Both the position numbers and the translations under genes were made by a program. DNA of 64,000 bases, taken from the NCBI RefSeq assembly GCF_011050415.1, contig NZ_DRFS01000008.1, forward strand, positions 62,001-126,000, read 5' to 3'. The stretch's first letter is position 1, and each line of letters begins with the position of its first letter. Below, piece by piece: positions 17,932 through 25,937 of this stretch. This stretch comes from Halomonas sp. (GTDB lineage Bacteria > Pseudomonadota > Gammaproteobacteria > Pseudomonadales > Halomonadaceae). Under the pieces are notes generated by a model. That model was given only the letters and a program-made list of their open reading frames with translations. It was not told where the DNA came from and did not search any database.

Positions 17932-18786
17932 ATGACACTTCCGCTCTATTTAGGCTTGCCTATGTGGGCCAACCAAGACTGGCTTGGCAGTCTCTACCCA
18001 CGCCATGCCAAAACCGAACTGTTAAGCGATTACGCGGCGGTGTTTTCAAGTGTTGAAGGCAACACTACGTTTTATAGCGGCATTCCTAAACCCGAAACAG
18101 TGGCCGCCTGGGCACGTCAAGCACCGCCCCACTTCCGCTTCTGTTTTAAATTACCTGCTAGCGTCACCCATGATCAACGGCTAACCCACTTAGAGGATGT
18201 CTGGGCATTTTTAGCAGCCCTTGAGCCGCTTCACCATCGTCTTGGCCCTACCATGGTTCAATTACCACGGGATTTTGGCCCACAAGAGCTTCCTCAACTT
18301 GAAGCCCTTCTCACTGCTTGGCCAGCCCATTTGCCCTGTGCAGTTGAGGTTCGCCACCCTGAGTTTTTCCACAAAGGAGCTGCAGAAATTGCTCTTAACC
18401 GCCTGTTGATAACTTATGGTGTCAACCGCGTGATGCTCGACGTACGGCCCGTCTTCTCAACCCCGGCTAATGGGCATACTGGCTTGGCTCATGCTCAGCA
18501 GGAAAAGCCGAAACTGCCGCTACACGTGCTTTCCACGGCAAATTATCCGGTGATTCGCTTCATTGGCCATATTGACAAAACGATTAACAGCAACTACTTC
18601 ACTGCTTGGAAAGCCCGTCTAAAACTGTGGATAAGTCAGGGGAAAACCCCTTTCTTATTTGTGCATACTGCTGATAATCGGGAGTCTCCTCACATGGCCC
18701 GTTTACTCTATAACGCGCTGGGAGAACAGACACCGCTACCCCCTCTTGCACCCTTCGCCGGTGAAAAGCAAAGCCAGCTATTTTAG
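17932..18786 (+). CDS. DUF72 domain-containing protein
   Basis: About 284-aa TIM-barrel-like DUF72 protein (YecE family), function unknown. It has LYLGLPMWANQDWLGSLYP at the start, the EGNTTFYSGIPKPETVAAWARQAPPHFRFCFKLP motif region, and VEVRHPEFF, VRFIGH-like and LFVHTADNRESPHMARLL stretches typical of the family. In-frame starts exist at 17899 (GTG), 17923 and 17932 (ATG); none has a strong ribosome site. AGG at 17919-17921 fits 17932 best. It stands alone between hglS (divergent) and the sodium symporter, followed by a hairpin. Confidence 0.82.
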   Translation: MTLPLYLGLPMWANQDWLGSLYPRHAKTELLSDYAAVFSSVEGNTTFYSGIPKPETVAAWARQAPPHFRFCFKLPASVTHDQRLTHLEDVWAFLAALEPLHHRLGPTMVQLPRDFGPQELPQLEALLTAWPAHLPCAVEVRHPEFFHKGAAEIALNRLLITYGVNRVMLDVRPVFSTPANGHTGLAHAQQEKPKLPLHVLSTANYPVIRFIGHIDKTINSNYFTAWKARLKLWISQGKTPFLFVHTADNRESPHMARLLYNALGEQTPLPPLAPFAGEKQSQLF

Positions 18787-18807
18787 CCCACCTTTTTAGG
18801 TGAGCTA
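18784..18807 (+). terminator. Hairpin after DUF72 gene
   Basis: TAGC-c-CACCT-TTTT-AGGTG-a-GCTA directly at the DUF72 stop codon. It lacks a clear T-tail, so termination is uncertain. Confidence 0.4.
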
Positions 18808-18846
18808 ACTGGCATGCAGCCTATTGATCAGATAAATTGCGCTTAC

Positions 18847-18886
18847 TTTCGGAAAAAGGTGCTAACAACGACGCATTTTTCCGAAA
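18847..18886. promoter_or_regulatory. Inverted repeat upstream of sodium symporter gene
   Basis: TTTCGGAAAAA (18847-18857) and its exact reverse complement TTTTTCCGAAA (18876-18886) are separated by 18 bases and lie 55 bases upstream of the symporter start. AAAAAGGTG follows each arm. Possible operator or leader hairpin. Confidence 0.45.
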
Positions 18887-18940
18887 AAAAGGTGTATCGC
18901 ACCGAAAAACTCATTACAACTGATTAAAAGAAGGTGTGTC

Positions 18941-20284
18941 ATGGCAAAACTTGCGCATGCACAGTGGTCATCGCGGATGACTTTTGTGCTGGCCGCCGCT
19001 GGTTCAGCGGTTGGGCTAGGTAATATTTGGCGTTTTTCTTATATGGTAGGCGATAGCGGCGGTGCTGCGTTCGTTTTGGTTTATCTTGCCTGTGTCGCGC
19101 TGGTGGGTTTGCCTATTCTGGTCGCAGAATGGATGATTGGCCGTCGTGGTCAGAAGAATCCGATCAACACCATGGCAGATTTAGCGGCCCAGCATGGCAA
19201 AACTCCCGCCTGGGCATTAGTGGGCGCTAGCGGTGTGTTAGCCGCCTTTTTAATCCTCTCTTTCTATAGTGTGATTGGCGGCTGGTCGCTCAACTACACC
19301 CTAGGCTCGGTGATCGGCACTTTTAATGGTCAAGATGCCGATAGTGTTGGTGAGCTGTTTGGCGGGATGCTGGCCAGCCCTACTACGCTTCTGCTGTGGC
19401 ATACCGCCTTTATGGTATTAGTCGTGGGCATTGTGGCACGCGGGGTGACTAAAGGGCTGGAGAGCGCTGCTCGCTTAATGATGCCCGCGCTTATCGTGTT
19501 GATGTTAGTACTGGTCGGCTATGGTGTCGCCAGTGGCTATTTCGGTGAAGCACTAGCCTTTATGTTCCGACCTGACTGGAGCGCGTTAACCGGCGGCGTA
19601 GTACTGGCGGCCATGGGGCAAGCCTTCTTCACCCTGTCGCTGGGTATGGGCATTATGATGGCTTACGGCTCTTACCTCGGTGAAGACGTTAACCTGATTA
19701 GCACCGCACGTACGGTCATTATTCTGGACACCGCCATTGCGCTTCTCGCCGGTCTGGCGATCTTCCCGATTGTGTTTGCCAATGGCTTAAGTGCGGGCGA
19801 AGGGCCTGGCTTGATCTTTGTTACCCTACCATTGGCGTTCGGTAATATGGCGGGTGGTACGATTTTGGGCTTAATGTTCTTCCTGCTATTAACCTTCGCT
19901 GCACTAACGTCAGCCATTTCACTACTAGAACCTGCGGTTGAAATGCTTGAAGAGCGCACATCGATGTCCCGCGTTATAGCAACACTGGTGAGTGGCTGTG
20001 CGGTTTGGCTATTAGGGGTAGCGGCGCTGCTGTCATTTAACGTTTGGGCAGAAGTACTGTTCTTCGGCCTCAATATTTTCGACTTCTTGGATACCTTTAC
20101 CAGCAAAATTCTACTGCCGCTAACAGGGTTAGGCGCCATCGTATTTGTGGCTTGGTGTTTGAAGCGGGAGAGCGTTGAAGCCGAGCTAGGGCTTTCAGCC
20201 ACGGGCGTGAGCGTATGGAACATCATCGCGCGCTATGTAGCGCCCGCTGGGGTTATCGCGGTGTTCATTACCGGACTCTTATAA
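18941..20284 (+). CDS. Sodium-dependent transporter, SNF (NSS) family
   Basis: 447-aa membrane symporter of the neurotransmitter:sodium symporter family. The TM1 unwound region is intact as AAAGSAVGLGNIWRFSYMVGDSGGAAF, holding the sodium-site residues. The Q/S-rich TM6 region AAMGQAFFTLSLGMGIMMAYGSYL and TM8 TFAALTSAISLLEPAVEM are also clear. About 11-12 membrane segments are seen, as in bacterial LeuT/TnaT-type carriers of amino acids or their derivatives. AAGGTG precedes the ATG. It is transcribed alone behind an 11-base inverted repeat (18847-18886) and followed by a 9-base-stem hairpin. The substrate is not predictable. Confidence 0.9.
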   Translation: MAKLAHAQWSSRMTFVLAAAGSAVGLGNIWRFSYMVGDSGGAAFVLVYLACVALVGLPILVAEWMIGRRGQKNPINTMADLAAQHGKTPAWALVGASGVLAAFLILSFYSVIGGWSLNYTLGSVIGTFNGQDADSVGELFGGMLASPTTLLLWHTAFMVLVVGIVARGVTKGLESAARLMMPALIVLMLVLVGYGVASGYFGEALAFMFRPDWSALTGGVVLAAMGQAFFTLSLGMGIMMAYGSYLGEDVNLISTARTVIILDTAIALLAGLAIFPIVFANGLSAGEGPGLIFVTLPLAFGNMAGGTILGLMFFLLLTFAALTSAISLLEPAVEMLEERTSMSRVIATLVSGCAVWLLGVAALLSFNVWAEVLFFGLNIFDFLDTFTSKILLPLTGLGAIVFVAWCLKRESVEAELGLSATGVSVWNIIARYVAPAGVIAVFITGLL

Positions 20285-20337
20285 GGCCGAGTTTGAAACT
20301 TAGCGATAGTGATAAAAGCCGACGTTAATCCACTTCA

Positions 20338-20357
20338 GCCCTGCTAAATAGCAGGGC
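20338..20357. terminator. Hairpin between symporter gene and small gene
   Basis: GCCCTGCTA-AA-TAGCAGGGC, a perfect 9-base stem between two convergent genes. There is no T-run, so efficiency is uncertain. Confidence 0.5.
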
Positions 20358-20380
20358 GAGTATGCGTCACCAGGCTAATG

Positions 20381-20596
20381 TTAGTGTAATTCGCTCTCTT
20401 GCCGCTCTTCATCGGGCAAGGGGGCGATATCCCGCGACAATTTCTGGAATTCCCGATGCAGCTCAATACCCCGCCGCGCTCTTAAGCTACGCTGGGCAGC
20501 GCTGCGTTGGCGTTGTTCATGCTCATCCACTTGTAGACTCATAAATATGTCGAGCAATTCGCTTTTAACCGAGGTGATGCGTTCGACGTTTCTCAT
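20381..20596 (-). CDS. Small arginine- and glutamate-rich protein
   Basis: 71-aa cytoplasmic-looking protein with no signal peptide or membrane segment, predicted mostly helical: SVKSELLDIFMSLQVDEHEQ then SAAQRSLRARRGIELHREFQ. It is preceded by GGAGGA 8 bases from the ATG, one of the best ribosome sites in the window, which is the main argument that it is real. The ARRxIExxxE pattern loosely recalls small PA3496-like proteins of pseudomonads, but I cannot confirm this. It is divergent from hexR across a 342-base gap and convergent with the symporter gene. Function unknown. Confidence 0.6.
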   Translation of the reverse strand: MRNVERITSVKSELLDIFMSLQVDEHEQRQRSAAQRSLRARRGIELHREFQKLSRDIAPLPDEERQESELH

Positions 20597-20938
20597 GATC
20601 GACGTTCCTCCAGGTGAATATGCCTCCGTCCACCTGCATCGGTGACGACTGTTATGATGCAGTGCGGCACTTCACTTATTACTATAACCTACTTGACAAA
20701 ATGATGACTAATCATAAAAAAATTGTCTAACGGCCTTTAAACGCTGGCGTCACCCTGCCCAATAGTTAGTGGCCCTATCCACTCATTGAGGCATACTGTA
20801 TTCATCAGTGTTAAAGAAACGTAAAAACATAATAATGAACAGATAGAAATGAGCAGACAGACAGAAACGGTCGTTTCAAACGACTGTATATTGACGTACT
20901 GTTGAATACCTGTTGGTTGAGCACCCAAGGAGCTGAAC
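20597..20938. other. Divergent promoter region before hexR
   Basis: No credible gene. An AT-rich stretch (about 20680-20730) with a TTGACA-like hexamer probably holds a promoter. A perfect 15-base palindrome lies at 20870-20884. A frame covering part of this region in the opposite direction runs deep into hexR and is a shadow. Confidence 0.5.
20870..20884. promoter_or_regulatory. Palindrome upstream of hexR
   Basis: GTCGTTT-C-AAACGAC, a perfect palindrome 54 bases upstream of the hexR start. It does not resemble the TGTAAT-type HexR box, so its binder is unknown. Confidence 0.4.
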
Positions 20939-21793
20939 GTGAGTCGCGCCCTGTTCGATGAAATGAGACGCCGCATGGAGCACTTTCGACGCTCCGAGCA
21001 AAAAGTGGCGCGGTTTGTACTGCGCAACCCCGATGAGGTCATCCACATGCGTATTGTGGATTTGGCTACGGAAGCGAAAGTCAGCGAACCCACGGTGGTG
21101 CGTTTTTGTCGTGCCTTGGGCTGCAATGGCTTCCAAGATTTCAAGCTACAGCTAGCGCAAATGCTGGCTAGCGGCAGTCAATTCGCACAATTCTCCATGA
21201 ACGACAGCGACTCCGTTGCTGAGTTTTCCCACAGCATTTTTGACTCTACCGTCGGCACACTGCTTTCGGTACGCGACCGGTTGGATAACGACTCCTTAGG
21301 CCGGGCGGTTAACGCTTTGGCGATGGCTAACCGCGTTGAGTTCTATGGGTTTGGTGCTTCTGGTGCGGTGGCCTTTGATGCCCAGCACAAGTTTTTCCGG
21401 CTACAGATTTCCACCTCGGCCTATGCCGACCCGCATATGCAGAATATGTCGGCAGTGACCTTGAAAGAGGGTGATGTGGTGGTGGCCATTTCACAAACCG
21501 GACGCACGAAAGCACTGGTCGCTAGCGTGCGCTTAGCCCGTGAGGCCGGTGCTACCGTGATTGGCCTATGCCCTAGCGGCTCGCCGTTGGCCGAAGAAGT
21601 CAGCCTGCCGCTGTATATCGATGTTCACGAAGACACCGAAATCTACACGCCGCTTAGCTCGCGTATTGCCCACCTAGTACTTATTGATGTACTCGCCGTA
21701 GGCGTCGCCAAAACCCGTGGGCCAAAGCTCGCCGAACAGCTTAAAGCGGTTAAAAAGAGCCTTAATACGCTGCGCTTTCCTGAAGAGCCTTAA
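20939..21793 (+). CDS. hexR: RpiR-family regulator HexR
   Basis: 284-aa regulator with an N-terminal helix-turn-helix (residues 1-77: VARFVLRNPDEVIHMRIVDLA, then KVSEPTVVRFCRALGCNGFQDFKLQ) and a C-terminal SIS sugar-phosphate domain (VEFYGFGASGAVAFDAQHKFFRL, VVAISQTGRTKALV). HexR represses Entner-Doudoroff and related central carbon genes and is released by 2-keto-3-deoxy-6-phosphogluconate. The start is GTG with AAGGAG 6 bases upstream. No edd, glk or zwf gene is adjacent; uvrD follows. The assignment is by overall similarity to pseudomonad HexR and is firm at family level. Confidence 0.88.
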   Translation: MSRALFDEMRRRMEHFRRSEQKVARFVLRNPDEVIHMRIVDLATEAKVSEPTVVRFCRALGCNGFQDFKLQLAQMLASGSQFAQFSMNDSDSVAEFSHSIFDSTVGTLLSVRDRLDNDSLGRAVNALAMANRVEFYGFGASGAVAFDAQHKFFRLQISTSAYADPHMQNMSAVTLKEGDVVVAISQTGRTKALVASVRLAREAGATVIGLCPSGSPLAEEVSLPLYIDVHEDTEIYTPLSSRIAHLVLIDVLAVGVAKTRGPKLAEQLKAVKKSLNTLRFPEEP

Positions 21794-21808
21794 TCGTTAA
21801 CCTGTATA

Positions 21809-21830
21809 CACAGCCAGTTCACTGGCTGTG
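21809..21830 (+). terminator. Hairpin between hexR and uvrD
   Basis: CACAGCCAG-TTCA-CTGGCTGTG, a perfect 9-base stem 15 bases after the hexR stop codon. The nearest T-run is about 15 bases further on, so termination is possible rather than certain. Confidence 0.5.
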
Positions 21831-21870
21831 CTAAACTGGCCGCCTATTTTTTGATCCGGCAGCGGCTACT

Positions 21871-24069
21871 ATGGATGACGTCACGGCGATTCTCGATCAG
21901 CTCAACTCCGCCCAGCGCGAAGCAGTGAGCGCCCCCCAAGGTAATCTGCTGGTGCTCGCGGGCGCAGGCTCGGGTAAAACCCGCGTGCTGGTTCATCGCA
22001 TCGCCTGGCTGATGCAGGCCGAAGGCCTCTCACCCTACGCGCTACTGGCGGTGACCTTTACCAATAAGGCATCCAAAGAGATGCGCACGCGCCTTGAAGC
22101 GCTGCTTAGCCTCTCAATGCGCCACGTATGGGTCGGTACCTTTCACTCCATCGCCCACCGCCTGCTGCGCACCCACTGGCAAGATGCCAGGCTGCCTCAG
22201 CACTTCCAAATCATCGATTCTGACGACCAGCTAAGGCTGGTTAAACGGCTGCTGAAAGATTACTCCATTGACGACGAGCGCTACCCGCCACGCCAGGTGC
22301 AGCACTTTATTTCCGGCTGTAAAGAAGAAGGCCTGCGCCCGCACCAGGTCAATGTGGCGGGCGATGCCTATATGGGGCAGATGGTCGAGCTCTACGAGCG
22401 CTACCAGTTAACCTGCGAGCGGGGTGGTCTTGTCGACTTTGGCGAGTTACTGCTGAGAAGCTTAGAGCTGCTACGCGACAATCCGGCGCTGTTAAATCAC
22501 TATCAGGAGCGCTTTGGTCACGTACTGGTGGATGAGTTTCAGGACACCAATACGCTGCAATACGCTTGGTTAAAACTGCTCACCGGCATGAAGACACCGA
22601 TGACCGCGGTGGGTGACGACGATCAATCGATCTACGGCTGGCGCGGCGCCAAAGTAGAAAATATCAGCCGCTTTGAACAAGAGTTTCCGCACACCCATAC
22701 CGTACGTCTTGAGCAGAACTATCGCTCTACCAGCGCCATTCTAGAAGCTGCCAACACGCTGATTAGCCACAACAGCGAGCGAATGGGTAAGAACCTATGG
22801 ACCGACGGCATTGAAGGCGAGCCGATCTCAATCTACGGCGGGTTTAACGACCTAGAAGAGGCGCGCTATATCGTTGATACCATTAAAGAGAAAGTCGACG
22901 AAGGGTTTAATCGACGGGATATTGCGATTCTCTACCGCTCCAATGCCCAGTCGCGGCTGCTTGAAGAGACGCTGATTCGCCAAGGTATGCCCTACCGTAT
23001 CTACGGTGGGCACCGCTTCTACGAGCGTCTGGAAATCAAAAATGCCTTGGCCTATTTACGCCTGCTGCTCAACCGCGATGATGATGCCTCGCTGGAGCGA
23101 GTCATTAACGTGCCCACACGTGGCATCGGCACGCGCACCGTGGAGATTGTCCGCCTGCGTGCCCGTGAGCAAGGCGTGCCATTGTGGCAGGCACTTCACG
23201 ATACGATACACGATGGCACCTTGAAAGGTCGTGCGGCCAATGCAGTACAAACCTTCGCCAACCTGATTGAACAGTTGGATAACGACGCCGCAGGCATGGC
23301 GCTGCACGAAATTATCGATCACGTTACGGTGCATACCGGCTTGATTGAGCACCACAAAAGCGAGCGCGGTGAGAAAGGCCAAGCACGGGTGGAAAACCTC
23401 GAAGAGCTGGTCACCGCCGCCCGCGCCTTTACTCAAGGCGATGTGTTTGAAACGCCTGAAGCGGGCGAAGGCATGGCGGCGTTGGAAGCGTTTCTTTCTG
23501 AAGCGGCGCTTAACGCTGGCGACCACGAAGCCGAAGAGTTTGAAGACAGCGTTCAGTTAATGACGCTGCACTCCGCCAAAGGCCTGGAGTTTCCAGTGGT
23601 ATTTATTGCGGGCGTTGAGGAGGGACTGTTTCCCCATAAGATGTCTCTTGAAGAACCCGGCAGGCTCGAAGAGGAACGGCGGCTCTGCTATGTGGGCGTT
23701 ACCCGCGCTATGCAGAAGCTCTACCTCACCCACGCCGAAACACGACGCTTGCACGGCAAAGAGGTGTTTCCGCGCCCCTCGCGCTTTTTGCGTGAGCTGC
23801 CGCCACATTTGCTCGAAGAAGTCCGCCTGCGCGGGCATATTTCACTTCCGGTCACCGCTTCGCGACACTCTTTCGCCCAGCAAAGCGTCGAAAGCAGTGG
23901 CGATTTGCCTAGCTTGCACGTTGGCCAAGGCGTCGAGCACCCGGTATTCGGCGAAGGCATCATTCTTAACGCAGAGGGTGAAGGCGCTCGTGCCCGCGTA
24001 CAGGTGAGCTTTGAGGGCGAAGGGGTTAAATGGCTGGTACTTGGTTTTGCTAAGCTGACGCCACTTTAA
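21871..24069 (+). CDS. uvrD: DNA helicase II (UvrD)
   Basis: 732-aa superfamily 1A helicase, about the length of E. coli UvrD (720). Walker A is VLAGAGSGKTRVLVHRI, motif Ia is AVTFTNKASKEMRTRL, motif II is LVDEFQDTN, motif III is VGDDDQSIYGWRGA, motif IV is LEQNYRST, motif V is VQLMTLHSAKGLEFPVVFIAGVEEG, and motif VI is EERRLCYVGVTRA. The C-terminus carries the Tudor-like HPVFGEGIILN segment seen in UvrD and PcrA. It unwinds DNA in nucleotide excision and mismatch repair. It is transcribed alone. Rep is excluded by the N-terminal NSAQREAVSAPQGNLLVLAG and by the C-terminal domain. Confidence 0.95.
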   Translation: MDDVTAILDQLNSAQREAVSAPQGNLLVLAGAGSGKTRVLVHRIAWLMQAEGLSPYALLAVTFTNKASKEMRTRLEALLSLSMRHVWVGTFHSIAHRLLRTHWQDARLPQHFQIIDSDDQLRLVKRLLKDYSIDDERYPPRQVQHFISGCKEEGLRPHQVNVAGDAYMGQMVELYERYQLTCERGGLVDFGELLLRSLELLRDNPALLNHYQERFGHVLVDEFQDTNTLQYAWLKLLTGMKTPMTAVGDDDQSIYGWRGAKVENISRFEQEFPHTHTVRLEQNYRSTSAILEAANTLISHNSERMGKNLWTDGIEGEPISIYGGFNDLEEARYIVDTIKEKVDEGFNRRDIAILYRSNAQSRLLEETLIRQGMPYRIYGGHRFYERLEIKNALAYLRLLLNRDDDASLERVINVPTRGIGTRTVEIVRLRAREQGVPLWQALHDTIHDGTLKGRAANAVQTFANLIEQLDNDAAGMALHEIIDHVTVHTGLIEHHKSERGEKGQARVENLEELVTAARAFTQGDVFETPEAGEGMAALEAFLSEAALNAGDHEAEEFEDSVQLMTLHSAKGLEFPVVFIAGVEEGLFPHKMSLEEPGRLEEERRLCYVGVTRAMQKLYLTHAETRRLHGKEVFPRPSRFLRELPPHLLEEVRLRGHISLPVTASRHSFAQQSVESSGDLPSLHVGQGVEHPVFGEGIILNAEGEGARARVQVSFEGEGVKWLVLGFAKLTPL

Positions 24070-24201
24070 AGCGGTTTACTCACGGGCGTTGAGTTCAATG
24101 GCTTGCCGATTAAAACCTGCTTAGCGCATACTGGCGAACGGACACTGCGCTTTCCAGCGCGCTGACAAAAATATCCTATAATTTCCGGAGTCTTGCTCGC
24201 C

Positions 24202-25296
24202 ATGCAACGCCGTAACTTTCTTAAAACCGTCGGCCTGGGTGCCGCCGGTGTCGCTGCCGCCCCCTTTGTCACCACTGCAAGTGCGCGCGCCCAAGACACC
24301 TACACCTGGGACATGGTCACCTCGTGGCCAAAAAACTTCCCTGCTTTAGGCACGGGTGCGAACGACTTCGCCCGCCGGGTTGAGCAGCTCTCCAATGGCC
24401 GCATGCAGATCCGTGTGCACGGTGCGGGTGAGCTGGTTCCCGCGATGGAAGTATTTGATGCCGTCGCTGCAGGCACGGCTGAAATGGGTCACTCCGCATC
24501 CTACTACTGGCGTGGTAAGGTCGCCTCATCACAGTTCTTCACGGCCGTACCGTTCGGCATGAATACCACCGAAATGAACGCTTGGTTATACCATGGCGGC
24601 GGCCAAGAGCTGTGGGATGACATTTACGCCAAGCACAACTTGAAGCCTTTTGCTGTTGGTAATACCGGCACACAAATGGCGGGCTGGTTTAAAAAAGAGA
24701 TCAATTCCCTCGACGATATGCAGGGCATCCGCCTTCGTCTGCCTGGCTTAGCCGGCGAAGCGATGAACGCTATCGGCGTGACTACCGTTAACATGCCTGG
24801 CTCCGATATTTTTACCTCGTTGCAAACCGGCGTGCTGGATGCGGCTGACTGGGTAGGCCCCTATAACGATATGGCGTTCGGTCTACACCAAGTGGCTGAC
24901 TACTACTACACCTCGGTGTGGAACGAGCCCACGGCGGTGCTGGAAGGCACGATTAACCTGGATGCATGGAACGCGCTGCCGGAAGACCTGCAAGACGTCA
25001 TTCGTGAAGCCGCTCGCGCCTCCAACATGGCGATGATCAGCGAGTTTGCTTACCGCAACGCTCAAGCGCTAGAAACACTGGTCGATGAGCATGGCGTTCA
25101 ACTGCGCACCTTCCCTGAAGATGTTATGGAAGCCCTCTATGCTTCTTCAAAGGAAGTCATTCAGCGCCAAGTGGATAACGACGAAGACTCCCGCCGGGTG
25201 TTCGAGTCTTACTCAGCGTTCCAGAAAGTACTGCGTCCGTTTAGTGATGTAGGCGAATACGCATACCTGAAGAGCCGTGACAGCGTTGGTGCTTAA
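24202..25296 (+). CDS. TRAP transporter receptor, TakP-like, Tat-exported
   Basis: About 364-aa periplasmic receptor. The N-terminus MQRRNFLKTVGLGAAG has a twin-arginine motif (RRNFLK), so export is by Tat. The mature protein matches the TakP-like group binding 2-oxo acids: VTSWPKNFPALGTGANDFA, AGELVPAMEVFDAVAAGTAEMGH, NTGTQMAGWFKKEIN, LKIR-like LRLPGLAGEAM and LDAADWVGPYNDMAFG. CCGGAG lies upstream; an earlier TTG at 24193 is too close to it. No DctQ or DctM gene is next to it, so it is an orphan receptor that must use permeases encoded elsewhere. A strong terminator follows. Confidence 0.87.
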   Translation: MQRRNFLKTVGLGAAGVAAAPFVTTASARAQDTYTWDMVTSWPKNFPALGTGANDFARRVEQLSNGRMQIRVHGAGELVPAMEVFDAVAAGTAEMGHSASYYWRGKVASSQFFTAVPFGMNTTEMNAWLYHGGGQELWDDIYAKHNLKPFAVGNTGTQMAGWFKKEINSLDDMQGIRLRLPGLAGEAMNAIGVTTVNMPGSDIFTSLQTGVLDAADWVGPYNDMAFGLHQVADYYYTSVWNEPTAVLEGTINLDAWNALPEDLQDVIREAARASNMAMISEFAYRNAQALETLVDEHGVQLRTFPEDVMEALYASSKEVIQRQVDNDEDSRRVFESYSAFQKVLRPFSDVGEYAYLKSRDSVGA

Positions 25297-25327
25297 CTAG
25301 ACAGTAAACCCAGACTGTCAATAACGC

Positions 25328-25352
25328 AAAAGGGCGCATTATGCGCCCTTTT
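25328..25352. terminator. Terminator after TRAP receptor gene
   Basis: AAAAGGGCGCAT-T-ATGCGCCCTTTT is a near-perfect palindrome with T-tails on both strands, serving the convergent TRAP receptor and thioesterase genes. Confidence 0.85.
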
Positions 25353-25405
25353 GCTGTTTAGAGAACAAAGCAAGTCCTTTAATAAGTCATTACTTTCACT
25401 CTTGG

Positions 25406-25819
25406 TTAACTATGCACTGCCCGGATGCGGCCATTATCATCTAATGCGACCATGACAAAACGCGCTTCAGTGACTTTTTGACGCTCCTCAATGCGTTGCC
25501 CATGAGGTGGTCTTACCCATACTTCCACCTCTATTTTGATCGAACTGTGACCAATATCCTGCACCTGGGTGTAGACACTGACCATGGATCCCACGCGTAC
25601 CGGGCTTAAAAAGTCCATTGCCTCGATCGCCACGGTCGCGGTACGGCCACCCGCTTCTCGCCCGGCAGCAAGCTCAGCCGCCTGATCCATTTGATTTACC
25701 AGCCAACCACCGGGTATATCGCCATAAAGATTGGTATCTTGGCGTGAAGCCAGTAATTTTAAGGTGAGCTGGCCTTGGGGAGCCGGTACGTCGTCCAAAT
25801 CGGTTTCCAGAAGAGTCAT
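25406..25819 (-). CDS. Acyl-CoA thioesterase, hotdog fold (YciA-like)
   Basis: 137-aa single-hotdog thioesterase hydrolysing acyl-CoA to acid and CoA. It has LKLLASRQDTNLYGDIPGGWLVNQMDQAAELAA, matching the YciA/BFIT core in which an N-x-x-G-x-I-x-G-G-x-L motif carries the catalytic aspartate a few residues on. VAIEAMDFLSPVRVGSMVSVYTQV follows. It normally forms hexamers. It stands alone, converging on the TRAP receptor gene and divergent from the pst operon. Acyl-chain specificity is not readable. Confidence 0.87.
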   Translation of the reverse strand: MTLLETDLDDVPAPQGQLTLKLLASRQDTNLYGDIPGGWLVNQMDQAAELAAGREAGGRTATVAIEAMDFLSPVRVGSMVSVYTQVQDIGHSSIKIEVEVWVRPPHGQRIEERQKVTEARFVMVALDDNGRIRAVHS

Positions 25820-25937
25820 GGGTTAGTCGCTTTATCAGTTTATTGTTGTAAACGTCGCGGAGATAAACGTTGACGGTGGGCATTGCTGCGCTGCAACACT
25901 GCTGGATGGATTTAGTTAACCATAAGAGGACGCGCGT

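Noticed and set aside
19672..20226. 184-codon minus-strand frame across the sodium symporter gene
   Set aside because: Antisense to conserved membrane segments; translation resembles no protein and lacks a ribosome site.
23056..23526. 156-codon minus-strand frame across uvrD
   Set aside because: Antisense to helicase motifs; no independent support.
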